Part shown: positions 19,222 through 28,724 of the stretch, piece after piece | Position numbering within the stretch: position 1 is the stretch's first letter | How the letters are laid out: every line of letters starts with the position of its first letter | Source: Candidatus Omnitrophica bacterium CG_4_8_14_3_um_filter_43_15 | GTDB taxonomy: Bacteria > Omnitrophota > Gorgyraeia > Taenaricolales > Taenaricolaceae | DNA: 46,715 bases | Reading direction: 5' to 3' | Assembly: GCA_002783585.1 (NCBI GenBank) | Contig: PFHB01000059.1 | Span: 1 to 46,715, forward strand | Program-made: the position numbers and the translations under genes | Notes under the pieces: generated by a model | The model's database searches: none | Told to the model about the DNA's origin: nothing | The model's input: the letters and a program-made list of their open reading frames with translations, nothing else

Positions 19222-19222
<1 letters not shown>
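18113..19222 (-). CDS. carA: Carbamoyl-phosphate synthase small subunit (active-type)
   Basis: Glutaminase subunit that feeds ammonia to CarB. 369 residues. N-terminal CarA domain ([20 protein letters not shown] near 31), then class I amidotransferase with nucleophile Cys255 in GICLGQQM and His340/Glu342 in [13 protein letters not shown], so the triad is complete, in contrast to the paralogue at 13751-14854. Its ATG overlaps the pyrG stop (TAATG) and its 3' end overlaps the half-length carB. Middle gene of pyrG-carA-carB(N). It supplies glutamine nitrogen for pyrimidines and arginine. Confidence 0.95.
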
Positions 19223-20874
<1,652 letters not shown>

Positions 20875-20879
20875 TCATT

Positions 20880-20922
20880 AAAAATGGCGTTTAGGGCCGG
20901 CAATTCAGCCTCTAAACGCCAT
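20880..20922 (-). terminator. Attenuator terminator before pyrG
   Basis: RNA arms AUGGCGUUUAG and CUAAACGCCAU, 11 bp, around a GGCUGAAUUGCC-type inner hairpin, then UUUUU. The 5' arm overlaps P2. After the U-run the sequence AAUGAGCACGCAACUUACGGA is also found (with two differences) after the second glnA terminator. Confidence 0.88.
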
Positions 20923-20953
20923 TGTTTTGATCTAGCAGTTCTTCTTTGGACTA
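20911..20953 (-). promoter_or_regulatory. ANTAR-type tandem hairpin (P1-P2), pyrG leader
   Basis: P1 at 20953-20936: stem UAGUCC/GAACUG with one C-A mismatch and hexaloop AAAGAA. P2 at 20930-20911: stem UCAAAAC/GUUUAGA with one mismatch and hexaloop AAUGGC. Both loops have A1 and G4; linker 5 nt. P1 starts at the predicted transcription start. P2's 3' arm GUUUAGA is part of the terminator 5' arm. Confidence 0.82.
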
Positions 20954-20959
20954 TCTATT

Positions 20960-20987
20960 AGTATACCACGATTTCAAAATATGTCAA
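20960..20987 (-). promoter_or_regulatory. Promoter of pyrG-carA-carB(N)
   Basis: -35 TTGACA at 20987-20982, 16-bp spacer, -10 TATACT at 20965-20960 with TGG before it. The -35 overlaps the stop codon of the 48-residue Cys-rich gene. Confidence 0.86.
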
Positions 20988-21130
20988 CTTTTTCTCTTGC
21001 AAGCCTTTTTGGCAGAAAAATGCTTTTTCTGCTCAAAATTAAATTCTTCGCAGTATACAACAGGGTATCTTTTTGTAAAGGTGCAATCTTTGTCTTTCAC
21101 ACAAGTAACGCATAATCCTTTACCGCTCAT
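20984..21130 (-). CDS. 48-residue Cys-rich protein (CxxC...C...CEEF type)
   Basis: Starts at the ATG at 21130, with GGAGGTGGTT directly upstream; a longer in-frame reading enters the repeat and is not favoured. Sequence begins MSGKGLCVTCVKDKDCTF and has four cysteines in the order CVTC, DC, YCEEF, then a Lys-rich tail. This looks like a small zinc or Fe-S knuckle. I recall similar small proteins with a CxxC...CEEF pattern in anaerobes but know no function. Third gene after GAF-ANTAR and the FMN glutamate-synthase-like protein, separated from the latter by a 110-bp repeat. Confidence 0.75.
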   Translation of the reverse strand: MSGKGLCVTCVKDKDCTFTKRYPVVYCEEFNFEQKKHFSAKKACKRKS

Positions 21131-21136
21131 AACCAC

Positions 21137-21240
21137 CTCCGAATTTTCCGGTAGAATCTTTTTGGCTGTCCCGTTCACGGGATGCCGTGTTCGGCAAAAT
21201 TCGTCCCGAGTCACCCGCTATCTCGAGCAGTGACGAGGGA
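21137..21240. repeat. Dispersed repeat copy between FMN-GltS-like and Cys-rich genes
   Basis: Carries GTCCCTCGTCACT / AGCGGGTGACTCGGGAC flanks around a short CTCGAG centre, then AATTTTGCCG ... CGGAAAATTCGG arms with two small hairpins (GCCG-AACA-CGGC and TCCCG-TGAA-CGGGA) inside. Shares modules with 9830-9925 and 10434-10515. The final GGAGG serves as the ribosome-binding site of the small gene. Confidence 0.65.
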
Positions 21241-21241
21241 C

Positions 21242-22825
21242 TTAAAGAACCGCTTCGGCCTCTTTTCTGTAGGCATCCATTACATAAGCGATACCTGACA
21301 CCTTTGCCGCATCTTCTGTCAGGCTCATCAGGTCTTTTCTTGAAATGGTGTTTACCCTAAAATTTCTGGAGCCTGCCATCAATTGCTGCAAACCAACTCT
21401 TATTCTCTGGCTGAATGTATAAACCCCGACAGCGCCCAAAGGAATATCTTTCATGTCCTTGCCGTATTTATCCGCAAGCTCTTCATAAGAAACGAATATC
21501 TCTTTGGCGGTCTTGCCGAATTCGGATACGGTAGACGGCAATGTATTGGTTTTAATCCATTCCTCTATATTCTTACCGACAAAACCGGGTATCATTAACG
21601 CCCTTCCCATGCAAACCGCTTTTACATAAGGCGCGCCCATTGCTATGGCCTTAAAAACGTGATCCTCCAGGGAAAATCCGCCTGCCATCGCAATATCAGG
21701 AATTCTCATTTTCTTTTTTGCCAATTTCTCACAAAATTCATACATAAGCGCTTCCAGATAAAATGTCGGTATGCCCCATTCCTGCATCATGCGCCACGGG
21801 CTCATCCCTGTGCCACCGGGCGCGCCGTCAATTGTCAATAAATCTATATTCGCCATTGACGAAAATTTAATCGCCTGCGCAAGCTCAACCATTGAATAAG
21901 CGCCTGTCTTTAAGGTTATTCTCTTAAACCCGAGGTCTCTTAAGCGCTTTATCTCTTTCATAAAGCTTTCCTCGGAGACAAAACCAAGCCGCGAATGCCT
22001 TTCAAATTCCTTTATCGCCTTGTCTTTAAACGCTTCCTGTGTTGCATGAACTGTCGGGTCAGGCGTAACAATATAGCCGCGCTTTTTAAGCTCCTGCGCC
22101 CTTTCAATACTTTTTACTTTTATCTCACCGCCTATACACTTTGCGCCCTGGCCCCATTTCAACTCTATAGTTTCCAAACTGTGTTTTTTTCTTACATACT
22201 CCGCGACGCCAAGCCTGGTATCTTCGACGTTCATCTGAACAAGTATTTCGCCGAAACCATTATGAAACTTTTTATACACCTCAATACGCCTGTCCATGTC
22301 AGGCGCCTTGGTAATTTTGCCTTTGAAATCCAGCTCAAGTTTCGGGTCAATACCGCAAACATTTTCCCCGCACACAAGTGTAATGCCTGATATCGCGGCG
22401 CCTATAGCAAAAGATTCCCAATGTTTACGCGCGATTTCCGTCGATCCTAAGGCGCCGGTAAAAATCGGTACCTGCATCTTTACCTTTTTATCCCAGCCGT
22501 ATTCTATCTGGGTATCCACATCGGGAAATGTAGCTGTGTCAGGATTGCCCTCTATACCTTTTTCCAGGCCTTTTGCGCCCTGGGCATAGCCCTGTATATT
22601 AAGATGAGAATAATCTATCGGATAATTTTTATCGCCGCCGGCTGTCATCTCTCCAAACGGCCCCGGATATATAACCTCTCTGCCTCTAAATGAAGATTTG
22701 AAAATCTCGCAATTGCCCCTGCATGACTCAAGACACTTTGAACACAAACCTGAACATGGTACTACGTTTTTCGAACGATTAAAAGTCCCTGTAGCGTCGT
22801 TGCTATTAGGCTTTAACAGATTCAT
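21242..22825 (-). CDS. FMN-binding glutamate-synthase-domain protein with N-terminal Cys cluster
   Basis: 527 residues. The body is the FMN/2-oxoglutarate-binding synthase domain of GltB (LTIDGAPGGTGMSPWRMM near 330, AGGFSLEDHVFKAIAMGA near 380), but there is no glutaminase domain and no GXGXG domain, so any glutamate or other amination would need ammonia from elsewhere. Residues 24-42 hold five cysteines (CSGLCSKCLESCRGNC), likely an Fe-S site in place of the usual one. Second gene after the GAF-ANTAR regulator, 18 nt downstream. The context points to nitrogen assimilation, but the true reaction is not known to me. Confidence 0.88.
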   Translation of the reverse strand: MNLLKPNSNDATGTFNRSKNVVPCSGLCSKCLESCRGNCEIFKSSFRGREVIYPGPFGEMTAGGDKNYPIDYSHLNIQGYAQGAKGLEKGIEGNPDTATFPDVDTQIEYGWDKKVKMQVPIFTGALGSTEIARKHWESFAIGAAISGITLVCGENVCGIDPKLELDFKGKITKAPDMDRRIEVYKKFHNGFGEILVQMNVEDTRLGVAEYVRKKHSLETIELKWGQGAKCIGGEIKVKSIERAQELKKRGYIVTPDPTVHATQEAFKDKAIKEFERHSRLGFVSEESFMKEIKRLRDLGFKRITLKTGAYSMVELAQAIKFSSMANIDLLTIDGAPGGTGMSPWRMMQEWGIPTFYLEALMYEFCEKLAKKKMRIPDIAMAGGFSLEDHVFKAIAMGAPYVKAVCMGRALMIPGFVGKNIEEWIKTNTLPSTVSEFGKTAKEIFVSYEELADKYGKDMKDIPLGAVGVYTFSQRIRVGLQQLMAGSRNFRVNTISRKDLMSLTEDAAKVSGIAYVMDAYRKEAEAVL

Positions 22826-22843
22826 AACCCCATCCTTTCTTTA

Positions 22844-23545
22844 TTATTGTTTCTTAAATTCGTGGGCCAGAATAATAGCTTCTGCGACTTCGCGCATGCT
22901 CTTTCGCATGTCCATACTGTATTTCTGAAGCTTCAGGTAAGCCTGGTCCTCTGCCATACCTTCCTCTTTCATTAAAATACCTTTTGCGCGCTCTACTTTT
23001 TTACGCGCCTCGAGTTCCTCTCTTATTATTTTTGTCTTTACCAACAACTCTGTGTTCTCTATGGCAACAGCCGCCTGGCTAGCTATTGAAGTGAGGATGT
23101 TGATTTCCGTATCGCTAAAATTGTGGGCCTTGTTTGTATAGCAGTTTATTGCGCCTATAACCTTGTTTTTTACCACCAGCGGAACACATAAAAGCGATTT
23201 GAGGCCTTCTTTTTTCGCTATATCTTTATGCTTATACTCGGCTTCCTTTGTTACGTCTTTTACCACAATAGGCCTATTTTGCTCAATAGCTTTTCCCGCA
23301 ATGCCTTCGCCTATCTTAAGAGGCTTTTTCTTGTTATACTCTTCACTAATGCTTTGTGTAGCCCTAATAACCAGCTCCTGTTTTGCTTCATCTACAAGTA
23401 TTAGAGAACATATATTAGAACCCATTACCTCTGCCGTAACGCTGACTATAAGACGCAAAATATCCTCAAGATATAAATCTGAGGCTATTGCCTTGCTTAT
23501 TTTAGACAGCGCTTTTATATTTTCTTGAAAATTTATATTTTCCAT
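22844..23545 (-). CDS. GAF-ANTAR RNA-binding antiterminator
   Basis: 233 residues. GAF sensor domain about 8-165 (DLYLEDILRLIVSVTAEVMG, GEGIAGKAIEQNRPIVVKDV, VPLVVKNKVIGAINCYT). C-terminal ANTAR domain about 173-228 with the three-helix signature RKKVERAKGILMKEEGMAED, AYLKLQKYSMDMRKSMREVA. ANTAR domains bind tandem hairpins with A1/G4 hexaloops and block terminators. No receiver domain, so the trigger is probably a ligand or redox signal at GAF. It leads its own operon behind the same kind of leader, which implies autoregulation. The ATG abuts the terminator U-run with no Shine-Dalgarno; no upstream in-frame start exists because a TAA lies in the terminator arm. Confidence 0.95.
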   Translation of the reverse strand: MENINFQENIKALSKISKAIASDLYLEDILRLIVSVTAEVMGSNICSLILVDEAKQELVIRATQSISEEYNKKKPLKIGEGIAGKAIEQNRPIVVKDVTKEAEYKHKDIAKKEGLKSLLCVPLVVKNKVIGAINCYTNKAHNFSDTEINILTSIASQAAVAIENTELLVKTKIIREELEARKKVERAKGILMKEEGMAEDQAYLKLQKYSMDMRKSMREVAEAIILAHEFKKQ

Positions 23546-23588
23546 AAAAAATAAGGCGTTTTACGTCAGTTGTACGACATAAAACGCC
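23546..23588 (-). terminator. Attenuator terminator before the GAF-ANTAR gene
   Basis: RNA arms GGCGUUUUAUGUC and GACGUAAAACGCC (13 pairs, one G-U), short loop, then UUAUUUUUU running directly into the AUG. The 5' arm contains the P2 3' arm. Confidence 0.9.
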
Positions 23589-23621
23589 ATTGTCCCTTTT
23601 TTAAGCGCTTACATTGCGCTC
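23581..23621 (-). promoter_or_regulatory. ANTAR-type tandem hairpin (P1-P2), regulator's own leader
   Basis: P1 at 23621-23603: stem GAGCGC/GCGCUU with loop AAUGUAA (seven bases, A1 and G4 kept). P2 at 23596-23581: stem GGGAC/GUUUU (G-U pairs) with hexaloop AAUGGC. Linker 6 nt. P2 is weak compared with the 13-bp terminator, so default termination would dominate without protein. Confidence 0.78.
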
Positions 23622-23639
23622 TATTCTATTATTGTTTTA

Positions 23640-23668
23640 ATTTTATCACAAAATACGATACTTGTCAA
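23640..23668 (-). promoter_or_regulatory. Promoter of the GAF-ANTAR operon
   Basis: -35 TTGACA at 23668-23663, 17-bp spacer, -10 TAAAAT at 23645-23640 with TGA before it. Lies within 20 nt of the gdhA stop codon, with no terminator visible between. Confidence 0.85.
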
Positions 23669-23687
23669 TACTGATCTTGATTGATTT

Positions 23688-25025
23688 TTAAACCAGGCCC
23701 TGGTCAATCATCGCATCAGCGACTTTTACAAATCCGGCAATGTTAGCGCCTTTTACATAATTGATGTATTTGCCTTCCTTGCCGTATTTGACACACTGTT
23801 CGTGTATCGCTATCATTATGTCGTGCAGTCTTCTGTCAACTTCTTCCCTTGTCCATGACAGCCTCATACTGTTCTGCGACATCTCCAAGCCGCTTGTCGC
23901 GACACCGCCTGCGTTGGCTGCCTTTCCAGGAGCATAAAGAATCTTTGCGTCCTGAAAAACCTTTATACCTTCAGGAGTTGTAGGCATATTGGCGCCTTCA
24001 CCTATTGCCATACAGCCGTTTTTGACCAGAGCCTTTGCGTCAGCCTCGCTTATTTCATTCTGTGTAGCTGAAGGAAACGCTATATCGCATTTTATCCTCC
24101 ATGGCCGCTCGCCTTCAAAATACTTGCAGCCAAATTCCTTTGCGCAATCCTTAATCCTTGCCCTTTTCACGTTCTTGAGGTGTAAAACGCAATCAAGCTC
24201 TTTTTTGTCTATGCCACCTTCGTCATGAATAAAACCGTTTGAATCAGAAAGTGTTACAACCTTCGCCCCTAATTCAATAAGTTTCTCCACTGTATATTGC
24301 GCGACGTTTCCTGAACCTGAAACAGCGCATATTTTACCTTTAAAAGATTCTCCTCTTGTCTTCAACATTTCCTGCACAAAATAAACACAGCCATAACCTG
24401 TTGCTCCAGGCCTTATCAAACTTCCGCCCCAATTTAAAGCTTTTCCTGTTAACACTCCTGTAAATTCATTGCGCAACCTTTTGTACTGACCGAACATATA
24501 CCCTATTTCGCGGCCGTCTGTTCCGATATCGCCTGCAGGCACATCGGTATCAGGGCCTATATACCTCTGTAATTCTGTCATAAAACTCTGGCAGAATTTC
24601 ATTACCTCATTATCTGATTTTCCCTTCGGGTCAAAATCAGAACCACCCTTGGCCCCACCCATAGGAAGAGTTGTTAAACTATTTTTAAAAACCTGCTCGA
24701 ATGCCAAAAACTTAAGGACTCCGAGATTTACGCTGGGATGAAGACGAATGCCGCCTTTGTACGGGCCTATGGCGCTGTTCATCTGTATGCGAAAGCCCCT
24801 GTTTACCTGGATCTCGCCTTTATCATCCAGCCACGACACGCGAAACATAATTACGCGCTCAGGCTCAATCATTCTTTCCAACACCTTATGTTGCTGGTAT
24901 TTCGGATTTTTGTCAATAAACGGCATTACCGACTCAACCACCTCTCTTACTGCCTGGTGAAACTCTTTTTCGCCCGGATTCTTTTCAATCACCCTTGCCA
25001 TAAAGGCTTCAATTTTGCTGCTCAT
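23688..25025 (-). CDS. gdhA: Glutamate dehydrogenase (probably NADP-dependent, hexameric)
   Basis: Reversibly aminates 2-oxoglutarate with ammonia. About 445 residues. Substrate-domain motifs GPYKGGIRLHPSVN near 90, LPMGGAKGGSDFDPKGKS near 120 with the catalytic Lys, and GPDTDVPAGDIGTDGREIGYMFG near 155; nucleotide-binding domain with VSGSGNVAQYTVEKL near 235; C-terminal NAGGVATSGLEMSQNS near 370. Length and motifs are those of the small hexameric family. The ATG at 25025 (AGGCGGAAAA upstream) seems better than the one at 25040. Last gene of the run glnA(alpha)-nfnA-nfnB-gdhA, where NfnAB could supply NADPH for it. Confidence 0.96.
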   Translation of the reverse strand: MSSKIEAFMARVIEKNPGEKEFHQAVREVVESVMPFIDKNPKYQQHKVLERMIEPERVIMFRVSWLDDKGEIQVNRGFRIQMNSAIGPYKGGIRLHPSVNLGVLKFLAFEQVFKNSLTTLPMGGAKGGSDFDPKGKSDNEVMKFCQSFMTELQRYIGPDTDVPAGDIGTDGREIGYMFGQYKRLRNEFTGVLTGKALNWGGSLIRPGATGYGCVYFVQEMLKTRGESFKGKICAVSGSGNVAQYTVEKLIELGAKVVTLSDSNGFIHDEGGIDKKELDCVLHLKNVKRARIKDCAKEFGCKYFEGERPWRIKCDIAFPSATQNEISEADAKALVKNGCMAIGEGANMPTTPEGIKVFQDAKILYAPGKAANAGGVATSGLEMSQNSMRLSWTREEVDRRLHDIMIAIHEQCVKYGKEGKYINYVKGANIAGFVKVADAMIDQGLV

Positions 25026-25063
25026 TTTTCCGCCTGACATACATTGTCAAATTTAGCCCGCTC

Positions 25064-26506
25064 TTACAGTGAGCGAAGCACGTTAATTATCCCGTTTGCC
25101 GCTTTTTTAGCCATTCCCATGGCCTCTATTACTGTACCTTCGCCTCCTACTATATCGCCTCCCGCAAAAACCCTTTTTATAGAAGTCTCCATTGTCTCAG
25201 GGTTGACCATAACATCACCATATTTATCAACCTTTAATTGCGGCGTTACCTTTGTTAAAATCTGATTTGCCTTAAGGCCGACTGCTATAACAGCCATGTC
25301 ACATTCCATATCAAAGTTACTGCCGGGCTTTTCAACAGGCCTTCTTCTACCTGAGGCATCAGGTTCGCCTAGCGTACATTCAAGGCTTGTAAGTTTTTTT
25401 ACAAACCCGTTTTCATCTCCTACAAATTCACTTGGTTTCACCAAAAACCTAAAAATCACGCCTTCTTCCTTAGCGTGTTCTATCTCAAGCCTACGCGCAG
25501 GCATTTCAACTTCTGTGCGCCTGTAAACAATGGTCGTATCAGGTTTCATGCCTGCTCTTTTCTGAAGGCGCAAGGCGCACCTTGCAGCATCTATGGCGGT
25601 ATTACCACCGCCTACAACTATAATATGCTTACCTTCATTAACAGGCGTATGCGCCTGGGGGAATTTATAGGCAGACATCAGGTTAACCCTTGTCAAAAAT
25701 TCATTAGCTGAATATATATTACACAGATTTTCGCCTTTTATGACTAAAAATGACGGAATACCCGCTCCAAGCCCTAAAAATATCGCTGAAAATCCATCAA
25801 CAAATAGTTCATCTAAAGTCTTTGTTTTTCCGACGATAAAATTGGTATCTATTTCAACGCCCAGGTCTTTAAGGCAGTTTATTTCAAAATCCAGTATATC
25901 CCGCGGCAACCTGAACGGCGGTATGCCATAGCGAAGCACTCCGCCTGTCTTATGCAAACCTTCAAAAATAACAACCTTTATGCCGTTTCTGACAAGCTCG
26001 CCTGCGCAACAAAGCCCGGCAGGCCCCGAACCAACAATAGCAACCTTGAATTTAGAAAGCGGCCGCGTGATGGGGACAGGTTTTAAACCTGTCCCCATCA
26101 CGTCAGAAATTTTATTTTTCATCCCGTAATCGCCGATAAACCTTTCCAAAAAATGTATGTTGATTGCGCCGTCACTGGCAAAAGGCTCATCTTTTTTAGT
26201 AAATATGCATGTTTTTCTGCACTGGTATTCTGCCGGGCAGACCCTGCCGCAAAGAGAAGGAAAATTATTTTTCTCCCTTATCGTCCGGTATGCCGCCCTG
26301 TAATCTTTCTGCGTTATCTGGTAAATAAATTTTTTTATGCCTATGCCTACCGGACAGCCTGCAACGCATTTCGGCGCCTTGCACTGTATGCAGCGCGCCG
26401 CTTCGGCAAGGGCATCGCTTTCACTGTAACCAAGCACCACCTCATCAAAGTTTACGGATCTTTTCAATGCGTCTATTTCTTTTGGTTTTAAAGGAGTTTT
26501 GTTCAT
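25064..26506 (-). CDS. nfnB: NfnB / GltD-like large subunit of NADH-dependent ferredoxin:NADP oxidoreductase
   Basis: 480 residues. N-terminal 4Fe-4S region (CIQCKAPKCVAGCPVGIG near 39, CGRVCPAEYQC near 87), FAD-binding GSGPAGLCCAGE near 160, NADPH-binding VVGGGNTAIDAAR near 290, C-terminal FAD segment VFAGGDIVGGEGTVIEAMG. Paired with NfnA by a 4-nt ATGA overlap, so it is read as the bifurcating transhydrogenase that couples NADH, ferredoxin and NADPH, rather than as GltD. The older name is sulfide dehydrogenase or GltA. The linker between Fe-S and FAD domains contains a 37-bp palindromic repeat translated in frame as DVMGTGLKPVPIT. Confidence 0.9.
   Translation of the reverse strand: MNKTPLKPKEIDALKRSVNFDEVVLGYSESDALAEAARCIQCKAPKCVAGCPVGIGIKKFIYQITQKDYRAAYRTIREKNNFPSLCGRVCPAEYQCRKTCIFTKKDEPFASDGAINIHFLERFIGDYGMKNKISDVMGTGLKPVPITRPLSKFKVAIVGSGPAGLCCAGELVRNGIKVVIFEGLHKTGGVLRYGIPPFRLPRDILDFEINCLKDLGVEIDTNFIVGKTKTLDELFVDGFSAIFLGLGAGIPSFLVIKGENLCNIYSANEFLTRVNLMSAYKFPQAHTPVNEGKHIIVVGGGNTAIDAARCALRLQKRAGMKPDTTIVYRRTEVEMPARRLEIEHAKEEGVIFRFLVKPSEFVGDENGFVKKLTSLECTLGEPDASGRRRPVEKPGSNFDMECDMAVIAVGLKANQILTKVTPQLKVDKYGDVMVNPETMETSIKRVFAGGDIVGGEGTVIEAMGMAKKAANGIINVLRSL
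26066..26102. repeat. 37-bp perfect palindrome inside nfnB
   Basis: Arms CGTGATGGGGACAGGTTT and its complement around one centre base. In frame with nfnB and without a stop. Shares GGGGACA...TGTCCCC ends with the GGGGACACACC repeats elsewhere. Confidence 0.92.
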
Positions 26507-27360
26507 AATTTATTCAGGTTGCAAATATGTTTTTCCTTGTCTATATAAATCCTGCTTCTTTTTGTCAATTCATCCCAATCCACAAGATGAGCGTCAAAAT
26601 CAGGCCCGTCCACACAGCTGAATTTTGTTTCATTGCCGATTGTAACGCGGCAGCAACCGCACATACCCGTAGCATCCACCATAAGCGCGTTTAATGAAAC
26701 TAATGTCTTGATGCCTGCCGGCTTGGTAACGGATGAAACCGCCTTCATCATTGGAATTGGCCCTACGGCGTAAACAAGGGCTGTAGGGACAGAACACTGT
26801 TCTGTCCCTACATTATCGCATTTCGCAATAACATCTTTCAGCACATCTGTCACAAAACCTTTTCTGGCATAAGAACCATCGTCTGTAGTTACATGCAATT
26901 CGCCTGAAACCGCTTTTAATTCTTTTTCCAGAATTAAAAGCTCTTTTGACCTGGCGCCGATTATAGTTATGACTTTATTTCCTGCCTTTTTTAATGCCTT
27001 TGCTACAGGATATATCTCGGCTATTCCAACCCCGCCGCCGACTAAAACCACCTGGCCGTAATTTTTTATTTCTGTAGGATAGCCAAGAGGGCCAACCATG
27101 GAATATAAAGAATCTCCCGGGTTTAGCCTGCCAAGAAGTTTAGTGGTCAGGCCAACCTCCTGTAATATGATCGTGATCACGCCCTTTTTTGCATCGCTAT
27201 CAACAACAGTCAGTGGAATCCTCTCGCCCTGCTCAACTGCCATGACAGCAATAAACTGCCCGGGGGAAGCCTTTGAAGCCAATAAAGGCGCGTGGATATC
27301 CATACGTAAAATCCTGACGCCATGGACGTCTGATAAAATTTCTTTATCCATTATCTTCAT
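26503..27360 (-). CDS. nfnA: NfnA, small FAD/2Fe-2S subunit of ferredoxin:NADP oxidoreductase
   Basis: 285 residues. FAD-binding domain with PGQFIAVMAVEQGERIPLTV near 38, NAD-binding domain with VLVGGGVGIAEIYPVAKAL near 105 and YAVGPIPMMKAV near 205, and a C-terminal 2Fe-2S motif MCGCCRVTIGNETKFSCVDGP near 245. This order is that of NfnA and of archaeal SudB. Overlaps nfnB by 4 nt and starts 10 nt after glnA(alpha). A 31-bp palindrome is translated in frame as NVGTEQCSVPTA in the NAD domain. The start could also be the ATG three codons later (27351). Confidence 0.9.
   Translation of the reverse strand: MKIMDKEILSDVHGVRILRMDIHAPLLASKASPGQFIAVMAVEQGERIPLTVVDSDAKKGVITIILQEVGLTTKLLGRLNPGDSLYSMVGPLGYPTEIKNYGQVVLVGGGVGIAEIYPVAKALKKAGNKVITIIGARSKELLILEKELKAVSGELHVTTDDGSYARKGFVTDVLKDVIAKCDNVGTEQCSVPTALVYAVGPIPMMKAVSSVTKPAGIKTLVSLNALMVDATGMCGCCRVTIGNETKFSCVDGPDFDAHLVDWDELTKRSRIYIDKEKHICNLNKL
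26782..26812. repeat. 31-bp perfect palindrome inside nfnA
   Basis: Arms TGTAGGGACAGAACA and complement around one base. In frame with nfnA, no stop. Third centre type among repeats with GGGACA...TGTCCC ends in this window. Confidence 0.92.
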
Positions 27361-27370
27361 AAGGGTATTT

Positions 27371-28702
27371 TTATAGTATAGGCAGGTATTTGTTTATTTC
27401 GTACTGTGTAACCTGGGCTTTATATTCATCCCATTCCATTTTTTTGTTCCGGATAAAATACTCAAAAACCTTTTCTCCCAATGATTCTTTTATCAGTTTA
27501 CTGCTTCCTGTAATCTTTATCGCCTCAAACAAATCTTCAGGCAAAGATTTTATGCCGGCCTTGAGTTTTTTTTCATCACTCATATGATAAATATTATCAT
27601 TTGCCGGAGGCGCAAGTTTATATTTCTTTTCTATCCCTTCAAGCCCTGCGGCAAGCATCGCCGAAAACGCAAGATACGGGTTACACGCCGGGTCAGGAGA
27701 CCGATATTCAATACGCGTTGCTTTTTCCTTGCCTGGTTTATACATAGGCACGCGCACAAGCGCAGAACGGTTCATCTGCGCCCAACAAATATAAATAGGC
27801 GCTTCATATCCCGGCACAAGCCGCTTGTAAGAATTAACCCACTGGCTTGTGATAGATGTTATTTCAGGCGCATGCTTTAACAGGCCTGCAGTATACGCCT
27901 GGCCGGTTTCTGAAAGATTATATTTACCCTTGGCGTCAAAAAACGCGTTCTTATCGCCTTTAAACAATGACTGATGAACATGCATACCTGAACCGTTTAT
28001 TCCGAATATGGGCTTTGGCATAAATGTCGCATAAACTCCGTGTTTTCTGGCAATTTCTTTTACCACAAGCCGGTATGTCATAACGTTATCGGCCATTGTA
28101 AGGGCGTCTTTATAACGAAGATCTATCTCATGCTGGCTTGCAGCAACCTCATGATGGCTATATTCAACCTGAATGCCAAGTTGCTGCAATATAAATATTG
28201 TATCGCGCCTTAAATCCTGCGCCACATCAAGCGGCACAAGATCAAAATACCCGCCGTTATCCAGCGGCTGGGGAACCTGCGAATCCTTGAAATAAAAGAA
28301 TTCAAGCTCAGGCCCGACATTATATGTAAAACCCATGGCCTTTGCCTTTGCAAGCATGCGCTTTAAAACATAGCGCGGATCGCCCTCAAACGGCTTGCCA
28401 CTTGGCTCGTATATATCGCAAAACATCCTGGCTACGCTGTATTCGTCTCCTGAGCGCCATGGAAGTATGGCAAATGTATCCATGTCAGGCCTTGCGATCA
28501 TATCGGATTCTTCTATACGCGCAAACCCCTCTATGGAAGAACCGTCAAAACCCATGCCCTCATCAAGCGCATTTTCCAGTTCATCTGATGTAATGGCGAA
28601 TCCTTTTAAAAAACCCAAAACATCCGTAAACCACAAGCGTATAAATTTAACCTTGCGCTCTTTTACAATTTTTAATACGTCTGCCTTTGTTTTTTTAGCC
28701 AT
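27371..28702 (-). CDS. glnA: Glutamine synthetase type I (alpha-like)
   Basis: 443 residues from the ATG at 28702 (AAGGAGAAGTCC upstream); a longer in-frame reading would start upstream of this ribosome site. GS motifs: DEGMGFDGSSIEGFARIEE near 47, VGPELEFFYF near 112, HHEVAASQHEIDLRY near 180, NGSGMHVHQSLF near 235, SYKRLVPGYEAPIYICWAQ near 290 and RIEYRSPDPACNPYLAFSAM near 325. No beta-type insertion and no adenylylation-site motif; the C-terminus QYEINKYLPIL resembles alpha-type enzymes. Second GS in the window, not behind an ANTAR-type leader, followed by nfnAB and gdhA. The pair may serve different nitrogen conditions. Confidence 0.96.
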   Translation of the reverse strand: MAKKTKADVLKIVKERKVKFIRLWFTDVLGFLKGFAITSDELENALDEGMGFDGSSIEGFARIEESDMIARPDMDTFAILPWRSGDEYSVARMFCDIYEPSGKPFEGDPRYVLKRMLAKAKAMGFTYNVGPELEFFYFKDSQVPQPLDNGGYFDLVPLDVAQDLRRDTIFILQQLGIQVEYSHHEVAASQHEIDLRYKDALTMADNVMTYRLVVKEIARKHGVYATFMPKPIFGINGSGMHVHQSLFKGDKNAFFDAKGKYNLSETGQAYTAGLLKHAPEITSITSQWVNSYKRLVPGYEAPIYICWAQMNRSALVRVPMYKPGKEKATRIEYRSPDPACNPYLAFSAMLAAGLEGIEKKYKLAPPANDNIYHMSDEKKLKAGIKSLPEDLFEAIKITGSSKLIKESLGEKVFEYFIRNKKMEWDEYKAQVTQYEINKYLPIL

Positions 28703-28724
28703 GGACTTCTCCTTATTATATATA

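Noticed and set aside
21131-21214. Longer start for the Cys-rich protein
   Set aside because: The extra part is encoded by a dispersed repeat; the ATG at 21130 has an ideal GGAGG.
25064-26506. NfnB as a second GltD
   Set aside because: It is paired with an NfnA-type FAD/2Fe-2S subunit by a 4-nt overlap and is not next to gltB.
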